DNA of 64,000 nucleotides. It comes from Corynebacterium sp. BD556. Lineage in GTDB: Bacteria > Actinomycetota > Actinomycetes > Mycobacteriales > Mycobacteriaceae. Each line of letters begins with the position of its first letter. Within the stretch, counting starts at the first letter, position 1. This document shows, piece by piece, positions 1 to 8,053 of this stretch. The notes below the pieces were generated by a model. That model had not been told where the DNA came from and made no database searches. It saw only the letters and a program-made list of their open reading frames with translations. A program made the translations under genes and the position numbers. The DNA is taken from NCBI RefSeq assembly GCF_038452275.1, contig NZ_CP141643.1:310001-374000 (forward strand). Direction: 5' to 3'.

Positions 1-1108
1 AGTTGGCCATGCGCGGCCACAGCCGGGCCTGGGTTAAAGGTGCGGAGGCAGTGACGCTGTATTCCGGCGCTGGATGCGCAGGTGCGTCGGTGGCTTTCTT
101 TTCCGGGAGAGAAGCGGCGATGTCCTCGAGGACCTCCAGCGAGTTGATGCCCACGTAGAAATCTTCGCCCATTTTCATGTGCTGGTCACCGAAGTTGATG
201 ACGTTGGCTTCGGGCAGGGAGTGTGTGAAGTTGCCGGAGTTGACCTCGATAAAGCGCGGGTTGGTGGTGATGAGGAAATCAGAGCCTTCCACCACGTCTT
301 GGACCCCCGGGGCGGAGGCTGCGCCGTTGTAGGTGCCAATGCACAGCGGGTGGCGCTCGTTGAGCTGCGCCTTGCCCGAGGACATGTGCGCGAAAGGGAT
401 CTGGGCCCGGTCGATGATGCGGCGAAACAGTTCAGTAAAACCGTGGCGGTTGGTGTCTTGGTCCAAAAGAAGCACCGGCTTTTTTGCCTTGTCGAAGGCG
501 TGGAGGAAAGATTCGACGGCAGCTTTGCGGCGCTCCCCGTCGCTGCTGGGCAAAGTTACCGTGAAAGGCTCGTCGGGAACCTCCACTTCAAGGTGGGTGA
601 TGTCAGAGGGGATTTGGATGTGTACGGGTCGCTTCTCGCGCACGCAGCTACGCAGGGCGCGGTCGACTTCTTCGACGACGTTCATGGGGGAGACGCGGAT
701 GGCTACTTCGGTAAAGGGGCGGAAGGCGTCGAGCATGTTGTCGTAGTTGCCGTCGGCAAGCGAGTGGTGCAGGTTCCAGCGGTACTCGGTGGCGTATTGC
801 GGCGGGGCGCCGGCAAGGGAGATGACGGGGACATGCTCCGCTCGGGCACCGGCGATGCCGTTGAGGGCGGATAATTCACCGACTCCGTAGGTGGTCAAAA
901 GAGCCCCGATCCCGTGGAGTCGGGCATAACCGTCGGCGGCGTAAGCGGCGTTGAGTTCGTTGCAGGTGCCCACGAAGCGGAAGTTTTCTGCTTCACTGAT
1001 CTGCTCGAGAAAGCTCAGGTTGAAATCGCCGGGGACACCGAGGATTTCCGTGATGCCGAGGGCTTTGAGGCGGCTGATGAGGAACTCGCCGATGGTCATG
1101 GTTGCCAT
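1..1108 (-). CDS. Thiamine-diphosphate-dependent 2-keto-acid decarboxylase (indolepyruvate/phenylpyruvate type), 3' end outside window
   Basis: About 369 N-terminal residues of a usual ~550 are visible; the C-terminal cofactor domain lies beyond the window edge. The ATG at 1106-1108 follows GGAG at a good distance. The protein starts MATMTIGEFLISRL, then has the glycine-rich VPGDFN segment and the CNELNAAYAADGYAR segment, whose Glu is the conserved cofactor-activating residue of the pyruvate/indolepyruvate decarboxylase family. The segment TYGVGELSALNGIAG is also typical. The family removes CO2 from 2-keto acids to give aldehydes. Next to an aromatic amino acid permease and the phenylacetate pathway, phenylpyruvate to phenylacetaldehyde is a sensible role, but this is inferred. 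Indolepyruvate or branched-chain keto acids are alternatives. Confidence 0.85.
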   Translation of the reverse strand, partial: MATMTIGEFLISRLKALGITEILGVPGDFNLSFLEQISEAENFRFVGTCNELNAAYAADGYARLHGIGALLTTYGVGELSALNGIAGARAEHVPVISLAGAPPQYATEYRWNLHHSLADGNYDNMLDAFRPFTEVAIRVSPMNVVEEVDRALRSCVREKRPVHIQIPSDITHLEVEVPDEPFTVTLPSSDGERRKAAVESFLHAFDKAKKPVLLLDQDTNRHGFTELFRRIIDRAQIPFAHMSSGKAQLNERHPLCIGTYNGAASAPGVQDVVEGSDFLITTNPRFIEVNSGNFTHSLPEANVINFGDQHMKMGEDFYVGINSLEVLEDIAASLPEKKATDAPAHPAPEYSVTASAPLTQARLWPRMAN

Positions 1109-1150
1109 AATTTTCTCCTTCAGTTAGTTATGTAGGTTTTTGCCGCGGTG

Positions 1151-2572
1151 TTACGTTGCGTCTCCGGCGGTGGTTGTGTGCGAAGCGCGGCGCGCGTCGT
1201 GGGCGAGTTTGCCCTGCCAGATAAGGCCGAGGGTGAAAATCCAGCAGATCAACGCGATGAGGCCCGTGCGAAACTCGGGCAATAAGGCCATCAAGGTGAT
1301 GACCACGGCGAAGCAGGCAATGCACGCGTAGTTGGCGATGGGGTACAGAGGTGCCCTGAAGCGGGTGGTCGTGCCGGCTTTGTCGAATCGCTGGCGGAAT
1401 TTTAGGTGAGACAGGGCCACACCAGTCCAGGTGATTAATTCTGCTCCGGTGATGATGGCTAGAAGGACGATGAAGATTTTTCCCTCGAAGAAGTAGTTGA
1501 GAATAACCACTATGCCCATGAGGGCGCCGTTGAAAAGCAGGGCGCGCAGTGGCAGGCCGTTGGAGGTGGTGGCGGCGAAAAACGGTGGTGCCTGGCCGTT
1601 GTCAGCAAGGTCGCGCAGCATGCGGCTGCCGGAGTAGGTCATCGTGTTGAGGACGGAGGCCACAGCCACCATGATCACCACGTTGAGGGCGGTAGCGCCC
1701 GCCTGGATACCTACGGTGGCAAGTACGCGCACGAAGGGGCTTTCGTTGGTTTCCAGTTGATTCCATGGGGTCAGCATGACGATGACGCCGATGCCGCCGA
1801 TGTAGAACACCAGGATGCGCCAGATGACGGAGTTAATCGCTTTGGGGATAGCTTTTTCTGGGTCTGCTGTTTCGCCAGCGGCGCTGCCAAGTGACATGAT
1901 GCCGCCGAAGGTAAAGACTACGGCCACGAGCGAGAATAAGATCCCGGATACGCCGTTGGGCATGAAGCCGCCGTGTTCCCACAGATTGGAAAAGCCCACG
2001 GCGGGCTCTGGTGTCAAACCAAAGACTAATGCTAGGCCGCCGAGGATCATGAGGATGAGGGCTGCGACTTTGATGAAAGATAGCCAGTATTCGGCTTCGG
2101 CGAAGACGCCGACGTGAAGCATGTTGATGGCGATTACCGCTACCAGGGAGACGAGGGCCGTTAACCAATGGGGGATTGTTGGGTACCAGAAGTCAAGGAA
2201 GGTGCCCATTGCGGTTAGCTCGAGCATGCCGACGACAACCGAGGTAAACCACCAGTTCCAGCCGGTGATGAACCCGGCGCGTCTGCCTAGGTACTCGCGG
2301 GAGTAGGCTGCGAAGGTGCCGGAGACTGGGTGCTCGACGGCCATTTCGCCCAGCATGCGCATGAGGAAGTAGATGATGAAGCCCACCAGGGCGTAGGCCA
2401 ACACAACTGCGGGCCCGGCGTAGGCGATGGAGGCAGCAGAGCCGAGGAAGAGGCCGGTGCCGATGGCGGAGCCGAAGGCGATCATTTGGAGGTGGCGGTT
2501 TTTCACCCGTCGCTTGAGCCCTTCGTCGTAGGCGGGCACCTGTCCGGGTGGTGCGTAGTTGACCTGGCTCAT
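1151..2572 (-). CDS. APC-family aromatic amino acid permease (AroP-like)
   Basis: 473 residues, the usual length for the AroP/GabP branch of the amino acid-polyamine-organocation family. The N-terminal LKRRVKNRHLQMIAFGSAIG and following GTGLFLGSA are the family hallmark at the start of membrane helix 1. About twelve hydrophobic segments follow, ending in a basic cytosolic tail. The ATG at 2572 is preceded by GGAGG at seven bases. It is a proton-coupled amino acid importer of the inner membrane. It lies 42 bp upstream of, and points toward, the keto-acid decarboxylase, so the two are probably co-transcribed. That context favours phenylalanine or other aromatic substrates, although the substrate cannot be read from sequence. 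Confidence 0.85.
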   Translation of the reverse strand: MSQVNYAPPGQVPAYDEGLKRRVKNRHLQMIAFGSAIGTGLFLGSAASIAYAGPAVVLAYALVGFIIYFLMRMLGEMAVEHPVSGTFAAYSREYLGRRAGFITGWNWWFTSVVVGMLELTAMGTFLDFWYPTIPHWLTALVSLVAVIAINMLHVGVFAEAEYWLSFIKVAALILMILGGLALVFGLTPEPAVGFSNLWEHGGFMPNGVSGILFSLVAVVFTFGGIMSLGSAAGETADPEKAIPKAINSVIWRILVFYIGGIGVIVMLTPWNQLETNESPFVRVLATVGIQAGATALNVVIMVAVASVLNTMTYSGSRMLRDLADNGQAPPFFAATTSNGLPLRALLFNGALMGIVVILNYFFEGKIFIVLLAIITGAELITWTGVALSHLKFRQRFDKAGTTTRFRAPLYPIANYACIACFAVVITLMALLPEFRTGLIALICWIFTLGLIWQGKLAHDARRASHTTTAGDAT

Positions 2573-2671
2573 AAAGACCCTCCAGTGTGATGTGCGACAT
2601 AGGTTAGTGTTAGGAAAGTATTATGCTCATCACACTTGTGCCTGTCATCGAACAAATCTAGGAAGTTTTTC

Positions 2672-2683
2672 CGACAAATGTCG
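2672..2683. promoter_or_regulatory. 5-2-5 palindrome over the start codon of the PucR-type regulator
   Basis: The site reads CGACA-AA-TGTCG, a perfect 5-bp inverted repeat. It overlaps the ATG chosen for the regulator at 2678, and a matching half GCGACAT occurs at 2595-2601 in the same divergent intergenic region. It could be an autoregulatory operator shared with the permease gene. The evidence is the symmetry alone. Confidence 0.35.
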
Positions 2684-3838
2684 CAAATACGCCTCATTCA
2701 GCAGGCGGCGGACGAACTTGCCGCCGCGATCCAACGCGCCGTCGAAGTTGATTCGCCTAACCTGCACATCATCTGCGCCTCCGCCCAGGCCCTCGACGGA
2801 GGTATCGACGAGTTCCGCATCCGCTCCATCCTCGAGCGCACCCCACCCTTAGAGCCGCTGCCGTGGTTGCTCGGGTTTGGTATCCAGCAGTCGAAGGAGC
2901 CGGTGCGTATTCCGCCGAACGATAACTACCGCATGCTCGGGCGGGTGTGTATCCCCCTGTGGCACCTCGGGGTGCTGGTGGGGCACTTGTGGCTTATCGA
3001 CGAACCCCCGCTCGAGCAATCCTGCATCGACACAGCCGCCCGCGCCGCGGTGAAAATTGCTGAGCTGGTCTTTCGCAAAGACGGCGTTTTGTCCGAGATC
3101 GCCGCCGAAAACAGCGAATTATTGCGGCTTATCCTCAGCGGTGACGAACCGGCTCTCGCCGAGGCGAAGCAGCGCGACCTGCTGCCGGGTGATGGGCGTT
3201 TGACGGTGCGCAAAATTTTGGTGGATGCGCCTCCTGGGCAGGTGAGAAATTTCGGGCGCGAACTGGCGCGGCCCATACTGCACCGGCCGTATCTGGTGCG
3301 CGCGGAGTCCAGCACAGTAACGGTAGTCGAGTCGCCGCGTGACCCCGCGGACGCCGCGGCGGTATCGGCCCACGTTTCCCAGGCGGCGCAGGCCTGCGAC
3401 GTCAAGGTGCGCGCCTGCGGTGCGGCGGAAGCGGTGGGGGACGTCAGTGTGGCCTCAGCGGCAGCGCGGGCTCGCTTCGTAGCACAGGTGGCTTCCTTGA
3501 CTTCGCAGCCCGCGCTGGAGTGGGCCAACAGTGGGGCGTGGCGGTTGCTGTTCGGCTGGGAGCTCAACGCTCAGACCGTGCGTGCCATCAGCCCGCACGC
3601 AGCGCAGCTTCTCGACGCCCCCGCAAACTCCTACTGGGAAACCCTGTTGGTCTATCTCGACGTTGGGCGCAACGTCAGCGCGGCAGCCAACGCGTGCTTC
3701 ATCCACCGCGCCACCTTGCACTACAGGCTCGACAAGGCGCGCGACATTATCGGCCAAGCCCCGCTCCAAGACGGTTGGGAAACTGCCGCTCTCCACGCCG
3801 CGCTCAAACTCCACGCGGCACTGCAAGGCAAGGCTTAG
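2678..3838 (+). CDS. PucR/CdaR-family transcriptional regulator
   Basis: 386 residues from the ATG at 2678 (AGGAAG lies 12 bases upstream; an in-frame TTG at 2636 is possible but lacks a ribosome site). The C-terminal part (about residues 325-375) carries the family's helix-turn-helix: TLLVYLDVGRNVSAAANACF followed by IHRATLHYRLDKARDIIG, with the classic H-R-x-T-x-x-Y-R-L pattern. The N-terminal portion is a sensor-like region without a recognised ligand site. The gene is divergent from the permease-decarboxylase pair, so control of those two genes in response to an aromatic amino acid or its breakdown product is the natural guess. Its stop lies just beyond the 3' end of paaZ on the opposite strand. 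Confidence 0.8.
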   Translation: MSQIRLIQQAADELAAAIQRAVEVDSPNLHIICASAQALDGGIDEFRIRSILERTPPLEPLPWLLGFGIQQSKEPVRIPPNDNYRMLGRVCIPLWHLGVLVGHLWLIDEPPLEQSCIDTAARAAVKIAELVFRKDGVLSEIAAENSELLRLILSGDEPALAEAKQRDLLPGDGRLTVRKILVDAPPGQVRNFGRELARPILHRPYLVRAESSTVTVVESPRDPADAAAVSAHVSQAAQACDVKVRACGAAEAVGDVSVASAAARARFVAQVASLTSQPALEWANSGAWRLLFGWELNAQTVRAISPHAAQLLDAPANSYWETLLVYLDVGRNVSAAANACFIHRATLHYRLDKARDIIGQAPLQDGWETAALHAALKLHAALQGKA

Positions 3839-3846
3839 GGCGAAAG

Positions 3847-5913
3847 CTAGTTCTTCCACTCCGCGTAGGTGGTGTCGACCTTTTCGACGAGGGTGAGCAC
3901 GTCGTACTGGGCGACGATCTCGTCGTTTTGGTTGTATAGGACGGTATCCCAGGCGACCTCGCCGTAGTCGTCGGTCACGCGCGGGTTGATGCGCTTGGCG
4001 GTCAACTCCACACGCACAGAATCGCCGTAGGTCACAGGCTCAATGAAGCGCAAGTTTTCGAGGCCGTAGTTAGCCAGCACGGGGCCGGGTTGCGGCTCGA
4101 CGAACAAGCCTGCGGCCCAGGAGACAAGCAGGTAGCCGTGTGCGACACGGCGCGGGAAGAAGGGGTTGGCGGTGGCTGCATCTTCATCCACGTGGGCGTA
4201 GAAGGTATCCCCAGTTTCTTCGGCGAAAGCGAGGATTTCTTCCAAAGTGACCTCGCGCAGCTCCGAGGCGAACTGGTCGCCGACCTTTAAGGTGGCCAGG
4301 TCCTTGCGGAAAGGGTGGAGCGCGCCGCGCTCCACATCGGCGCGGGTGACACGATTTACCTCGGCGCCACGGTGCCACTCGCCGGTGATTGCGGTCAGGT
4401 GGTTCGGCGTGCCCTGCACGGCGGTGCGTTGCATGTAGTGCTTGACCGCGCGCACCCCGCCGAGCTCCTCGCCGCCGCCGGCGCGCCCGGGGCCACCGTG
4501 GATCAAGTGCGGCAGGGGAGAGCCGTGGCCGGTCGAAGTCTTTGCGTCCTCGCGGTCGAGGAAGTGCAGGCGGCCGTGGTGGGCGGCGATGCCAGCGGCC
4601 AAGCGGCGGGCAGTCTCCGAATCGTGGGTGACCGCCGATGCGACCAGGGAGCCTTTGCCTCGGGCGGTGAGCTCGATGGCGTCATCAATGTCGGAGTAAC
4701 CGAGGATGGACACGACCGGGCCGAAAGCTTCCGTGTCGTGGACGCGCTGCGCGCGGGAGTTAGCGAAAGTGATGATCGTTGGTTGGATGAAAGCGCCGTC
4801 GACAGTGTCGGGGCCTCCGGTGACGAGGGTGCCGCCGGCGTCGATCAGCGTGCGGACAGCTTCGGCAACGTCAGCGGCTTGATCCGTGGACACTAGCGGG
4901 CCCATCGTGGTGCCTTGTTCACGCGGATCGCCCACAACAATTTTGTCTTCAACGCGCGCCTGGAGAGCCCCGGCGACATCGTCGACAAGGTTGTGCGGCA
5001 CAATCGCGCGGCGGATGGCGGTGCATTTCTGGCCGGCCTTCGCCGTTAGCTCCGCAAAGAGCATCTTGATATAGGCATCAAACTCGGGTGTGCCCGGGGT
5101 GGCGTCCGGGCCGAGCACCGCAGCGTTTAAGGAATCGGCCTCCGCGGTAAAACGCACGCCGCTTTCTTGTACCGACGGGCGGCTGCGCAGGGTGTGGGCG
5201 GTGGCGGCGGAGCCTGTGAAAGCGACATGATCGTTGTAGTCGAGGTGGTCGAGCAGCTCACCGAGCGAACCGGAGATCAGCTGCAGGCTCCCCGCCGGCA
5301 AAACGCCGGACTCGGCCATGAGGCGCACGCAGGCGGCGGTGACGTAGCCGGAGGCGGTGGCGGGTTTGACAATGGTTGGCACGCCGGCGATAAACGCTGG
5401 GGCGAACTTTTCTAACATGCCCCAAACAGGGAAGTTAAAGGCGTTGATTTGGACTGCCACTCCGGTCAGCGGGGTGTAGATGTGTCGGCCCTGGAAGGAG
5501 AAGTCCTTGGCAAAAATTTCGGCCGGGCCGTCGACGATCACATTGGCGTTGGGCATCTCGCGCCGTCCCTTGGAGGAGAAGGTAAACAAGGTGGAGATGC
5601 CGCCGTCAACGTCAACGAAGTTGTCGCGTGAGGTCGCGCCTGCCTTGTGCGCCTCGTTGTAGAGCTCATCTTTGTGCTCGTGAAGGTACAGGGCGAGCTC
5701 CTTGAGCTTTAAGGCGCGCTCGTGGAAGGTGAGATCCTGCAAGCTGCGCTGTCCCGTGGTGCGGGCGTAGTCGAGGGCGCCGAGCAGGTCGAGGCCTTGG
5801 GTGGAAACCTCGGCTACCACCTCTCCGGTAGAGGCGTCGCGCACCTCTCGGGCGTCGGTGGGGTTGGTGGGGGCGACCCATTCATCGCGGAGGTAGCTGG
5901 AAACAACGGTCAT
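3847..5913 (-). CDS. paaZ: Bifunctional oxepin-CoA hydrolase / 3-oxo-5,6-dehydrosuberyl-CoA semialdehyde dehydrogenase PaaZ
   Basis: 688 residues from the ATG at 5913, which has AGGA eight bases upstream; an open frame continues upstream but lacks a ribosome site. Residues 1 to about 515 are an aldehyde dehydrogenase domain with the catalytic cysteine in TAKAGQKCTAIRRAIV. The last ~150 residues are a MaoC-like hotdog hydratase with NPFFPRRVAHGYLLVSWAAG, containing the catalytic histidine. In the phenylacetate pathway PaaZ hydrolyses oxepin-CoA to open the ring and oxidises the resulting semialdehyde. It is transcribed away from the main paa operon behind its own PaaR-like operator (5945-5966). 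The length and domain order match the family. Confidence 0.93.
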   Translation of the reverse strand: MTVVSSYLRDEWVAPTNPTDAREVRDASTGEVVAEVSTQGLDLLGALDYARTTGQRSLQDLTFHERALKLKELALYLHEHKDELYNEAHKAGATSRDNFVDVDGGISTLFTFSSKGRREMPNANVIVDGPAEIFAKDFSFQGRHIYTPLTGVAVQINAFNFPVWGMLEKFAPAFIAGVPTIVKPATASGYVTAACVRLMAESGVLPAGSLQLISGSLGELLDHLDYNDHVAFTGSAATAHTLRSRPSVQESGVRFTAEADSLNAAVLGPDATPGTPEFDAYIKMLFAELTAKAGQKCTAIRRAIVPHNLVDDVAGALQARVEDKIVVGDPREQGTTMGPLVSTDQAADVAEAVRTLIDAGGTLVTGGPDTVDGAFIQPTIITFANSRAQRVHDTEAFGPVVSILGYSDIDDAIELTARGKGSLVASAVTHDSETARRLAAGIAAHHGRLHFLDREDAKTSTGHGSPLPHLIHGGPGRAGGGEELGGVRAVKHYMQRTAVQGTPNHLTAITGEWHRGAEVNRVTRADVERGALHPFRKDLATLKVGDQFASELREVTLEEILAFAEETGDTFYAHVDEDAATANPFFPRRVAHGYLLVSWAAGLFVEPQPGPVLANYGLENLRFIEPVTYGDSVRVELTAKRINPRVTDDYGEVAWDTVLYNQNDEIVAQYDVLTLVEKVDTTYAEWKN

Positions 5914-5944
5914 GAGCGGTCCTTTCGGCTTACACTGGTAACCT

Positions 5945-5966
5945 ACCGACCGATCAGTCGGTAATT
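5945..5966. promoter_or_regulatory. PaaR-type operator between paaZ and the 6011 thioesterase gene
   Basis: A 22-bp imperfect palindrome with halves ACCGACCG and CGGTAATT separated by six bases. The inner ACCG-N6-CGGT core is identical to the sites at 14022 and 15443. It fits the ACTNACCG-N6-CGGTNAGT pattern I recall for C. glutamicum PaaR with mismatches in the outer bases. On the minus strand a TATACT -10 hexamer (5974-5979) lies just upstream, so the operator would cover the paaZ transcription start. It could also act on the divergent gene. Confidence 0.7.
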
Positions 5967-6010
5967 CATGGAAAGTATAACGAAGATTAGATTCGGGCGG
6001 GGAGGATGAG

Positions 6011-6406
6011 ATGAAGGAAATCTGGACAATCACACTGGGTGAACTAGACAAGAAAATGGGCGTTGAAGTGCTCGAAGAATCTGCCCAACGGGTGGTCGCG
6101 CGAATGCCTATCAACGGCAACCGGCAATCACTCGGACTCCTGCACGGCGGCGCCATGGTCGCGCTTGCCGAGGCCGTCGGAAGCTGGGCGGCCGTCATCC
6201 ACGCCTCCACCATGGGCAAAGCCGCAGTGGGGGTAGACATCAACGCCACACACCACGCCTCCGGGCGCGAAGGCTACGTCACCGCAACAGCCCAAGCCAT
6301 TCGCCTTGGGCGCACGCTGACCAGCCACGAAGTTGTCATCGAGGACGACAGCGGCAAAAGGCTTTGCACCGCGCGCATCACCAACGCGGTTGTGGACAAG
6401 ACTTAA
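6011..6406 (+). CDS. Hotdog-fold acyl-CoA thioesterase of the PaaI/EntH type
   Basis: 131 residues, start ATG 6011 after GGGAGG. The segment QSLGLLHGGAMVALAEAVGS has the HGG motif and catalytic Glu position typical of DHNA-CoA/EntH-like hotdog thioesterases, and DINATHHASGREGYVTA is the central strand region. Such enzymes release CoA from stalled or dead-end aryl- or acyl-CoAs. It is the only plus-strand gene inside the minus-strand paa block, its 3' end abuts paaH, and it is divergent from paaZ across a PaaR site. A second hotdog gene (14098-14544) resembles genuine PaaI more closely. This one may serve a different CoA ester or menaquinone synthesis. Confidence 0.75.
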   Translation: MKEIWTITLGELDKKMGVEVLEESAQRVVARMPINGNRQSLGLLHGGAMVALAEAVGSWAAVIHASTMGKAAVGVDINATHHASGREGYVTATAQAIRLGRTLTSHEVVIEDDSGKRLCTARITNAVVDKT

Positions 6407-7249
6407 CTATTTCTCCTCGTAGCTATAAAAGCCCTTGCCCGTTTTGCGCCCCAGCTCACCTCGGGCGACCATGTCCCGCATCAGTTGCGGGGGAGCAAAG
6501 CGCGGCCCCAAGGTGGACTCCAAGTACTCGGCGATGCCGAGGCGCACATCGAGCCCCACAATATCTGTTAGCGCCAGAGGGCCGATGGGGAACTTATAGC
6601 CCAGCACCATCGCGTTGTCGATATCTTCCGGGGAGGCCACGGCATCTTCGACCATGCGGATGGCTTCCAAAGCGATCGCTACTCCCAAACGTGAGGAGGC
6701 GAACCCGGGTGCGTCTGCGACCACGATAGGTGTTTTGCCCAAGCCTTCAACCCAGGTGCGCGCGGCGTGGACAAGCGGGGCGGGCGTGGAGTCCGCCACG
6801 ACGATCTCCACCAGCTTAGAGGCCGGTACCGGGTTGAAAAAATGCAGGCCGATGACGTCATTGTCCACGCTTCTCGCCAGCTCCGAAACCGACAGCGAGG
6901 AGGTGTTCGTGGCGATGACGGCCTGCGGCGCGTGCTGACTAATCGACGCAAACGAAGCTCGCTTGAGCTCAAGGGACTCCGGTACAGCCTCGACGACGAC
7001 CTCGCAGCCGGCAAAGTCAGCAGGTGACGTCGACAAGCTCAGGCGCCCAGCGTAGTCCGCGAAACGCCCCTCCGCACCGCGGGCAACTGAGACCTCAATG
7101 TCTTTGTGGATGCGCTCGCGGGCAGCGTTGACAGCCTCATCATGGACATCAACGACGTGGACTTTCGCACCCGCAAGCAGGAAAGCATGGGCGATGCCGC
7201 CGCCCATGCGACCGCCCCCAAGAACTCCGACGTTGGCTGGCACGCTCAT
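6407..7249 (-). CDS. paaH: 3-hydroxyacyl-CoA dehydrogenase (3-hydroxyadipyl-CoA dehydrogenase) PaaH
   Basis: 280 residues from the ATG at 7249 with GGAG ten bases upstream. The N-terminal NAD-binding fold shows GVLGGGRMGGGIAHAFLLAG. The catalytic His lies in NDVIGLHFFNPVPASKLVEI, a signature of the family. The C-terminal dimerisation domain ends GRKTGKGFYSYEEK. In the beta-oxidation-like lower half of the phenylacetate pathway it oxidises 3-hydroxyadipyl-CoA to 3-oxoadipyl-CoA. It is the last gene of the paaABCDE-G-J-F-H string, 40 bp after paaF. Confidence 0.9.
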   Translation of the reverse strand: MSVPANVGVLGGGRMGGGIAHAFLLAGAKVHVVDVHDEAVNAARERIHKDIEVSVARGAEGRFADYAGRLSLSTSPADFAGCEVVVEAVPESLELKRASFASISQHAPQAVIATNTSSLSVSELARSVDNDVIGLHFFNPVPASKLVEIVVADSTPAPLVHAARTWVEGLGKTPIVVADAPGFASSRLGVAIALEAIRMVEDAVASPEDIDNAMVLGYKFPIGPLALTDIVGLDVRLGIAEYLESTLGPRFAPPQLMRDMVARGELGRKTGKGFYSYEEK

Positions 7250-7289
7250 GGCAGTGAGTCTCCTTAAATAGTTGAAAAATCTTTTGCGT

Positions 7290-8045
7290 CTACTTCTTCT
7301 TGCGGTCAAGGAAGGCCTGCATGCGGTCGAACTTCGCCTCCGACTCGAACAGGATCGCCTGCGCCAAGTTATCCACCTGCGGGTGAGCTCCCTCCGGCAT
7401 GGCCAACACCGACTTGGTGATACGCACCGCCAGCGGGTCTTGTTTAGCGATGCGCGCCGCCAAAGCCAGTGCTTCATCCTCGAGTGCCGCAGGCTCAGCA
7501 ACAGCGGTGACAAGTTGATAAGCCAAGGCTTCTGCGCCGCTTAAAATGCGGCCAGCCAAAAGAATCTCACGGGCAAGCGGCTCCCCAACGGCGGCGCGCA
7601 ACCTCCACGTTCCGCCGGCAGCGGCCATGATGCCCAGGCCAGTTTCCGGCTGCCCGAACTTCGCCCGCGCCGTGGCGACGCGGAAGTCTGCGGCCAAGGC
7701 CAACTCAAGGCCGCCGCCCAGCGCGTAGCCGTCAACCGCGGCGATAACCGGCATCGGTAACTGGGAGATGCGGTGGAAGATCGTGTTGTTGATCCCACGC
7801 AGAGCATCGGCGCGGCGCCGCTGACGCAGTTGGGCAATGTCTGCCCCGGAAGCGAAAATGCCCTCCGTGCCCACAATGAGCGCCACCTGCGGGTTGTTTT
7901 CCAAATGCGAGCACACCTCGTGGAGCTCATCGACCATCGTCTGATCGATGGCGTTTTTTACCTCAGGTCGAGACAGCCGGATGACAAAGAGATCCTCGCG
8001 CTGTTCGGTCTCAAGCGCGGTGAAATGGTTGAAACTTGTTGCCAT
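7290..8045 (-). CDS. paaF: Enoyl-CoA hydratase (2,3-dehydroadipyl-CoA hydratase) PaaF
   Basis: 251 residues, crotonase superfamily. The oxyanion-hole segments are GTEGIFASGADIAQL and AAVDGYALGGGLELALAADF. The second Glu region is less clear (GLGIMAAAGGTWRL). The role in the pathway is hydration of 2,3-dehydroadipyl-CoA. It is separated by 8 bp from the thiolase upstream and 40 bp from paaH downstream. The paaF and paaG labels for the two crotonases here are assigned by resemblance and could be exchanged in part. Confidence 0.82.
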   Translation of the reverse strand: MATSFNHFTALETEQREDLFVIRLSRPEVKNAIDQTMVDELHEVCSHLENNPQVALIVGTEGIFASGADIAQLRQRRRADALRGINNTIFHRISQLPMPVIAAVDGYALGGGLELALAADFRVATARAKFGQPETGLGIMAAAGGTWRLRAAVGEPLAREILLAGRILSGAEALAYQLVTAVAEPAALEDEALALAARIAKQDPLAVRITKSVLAMPEGAHPQVDNLAQAILFESEAKFDRMQAFLDRKKK

Positions 8046-8053
8046 CTAAAGTC

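Noticed and set aside
3847-6249. 800-residue version of PaaZ starting at 6249
   Set aside because: The extra sequence lies antisense to the thioesterase gene and crosses the PaaR site; the ATG at 5913 has a ribosome site and gives the family length.
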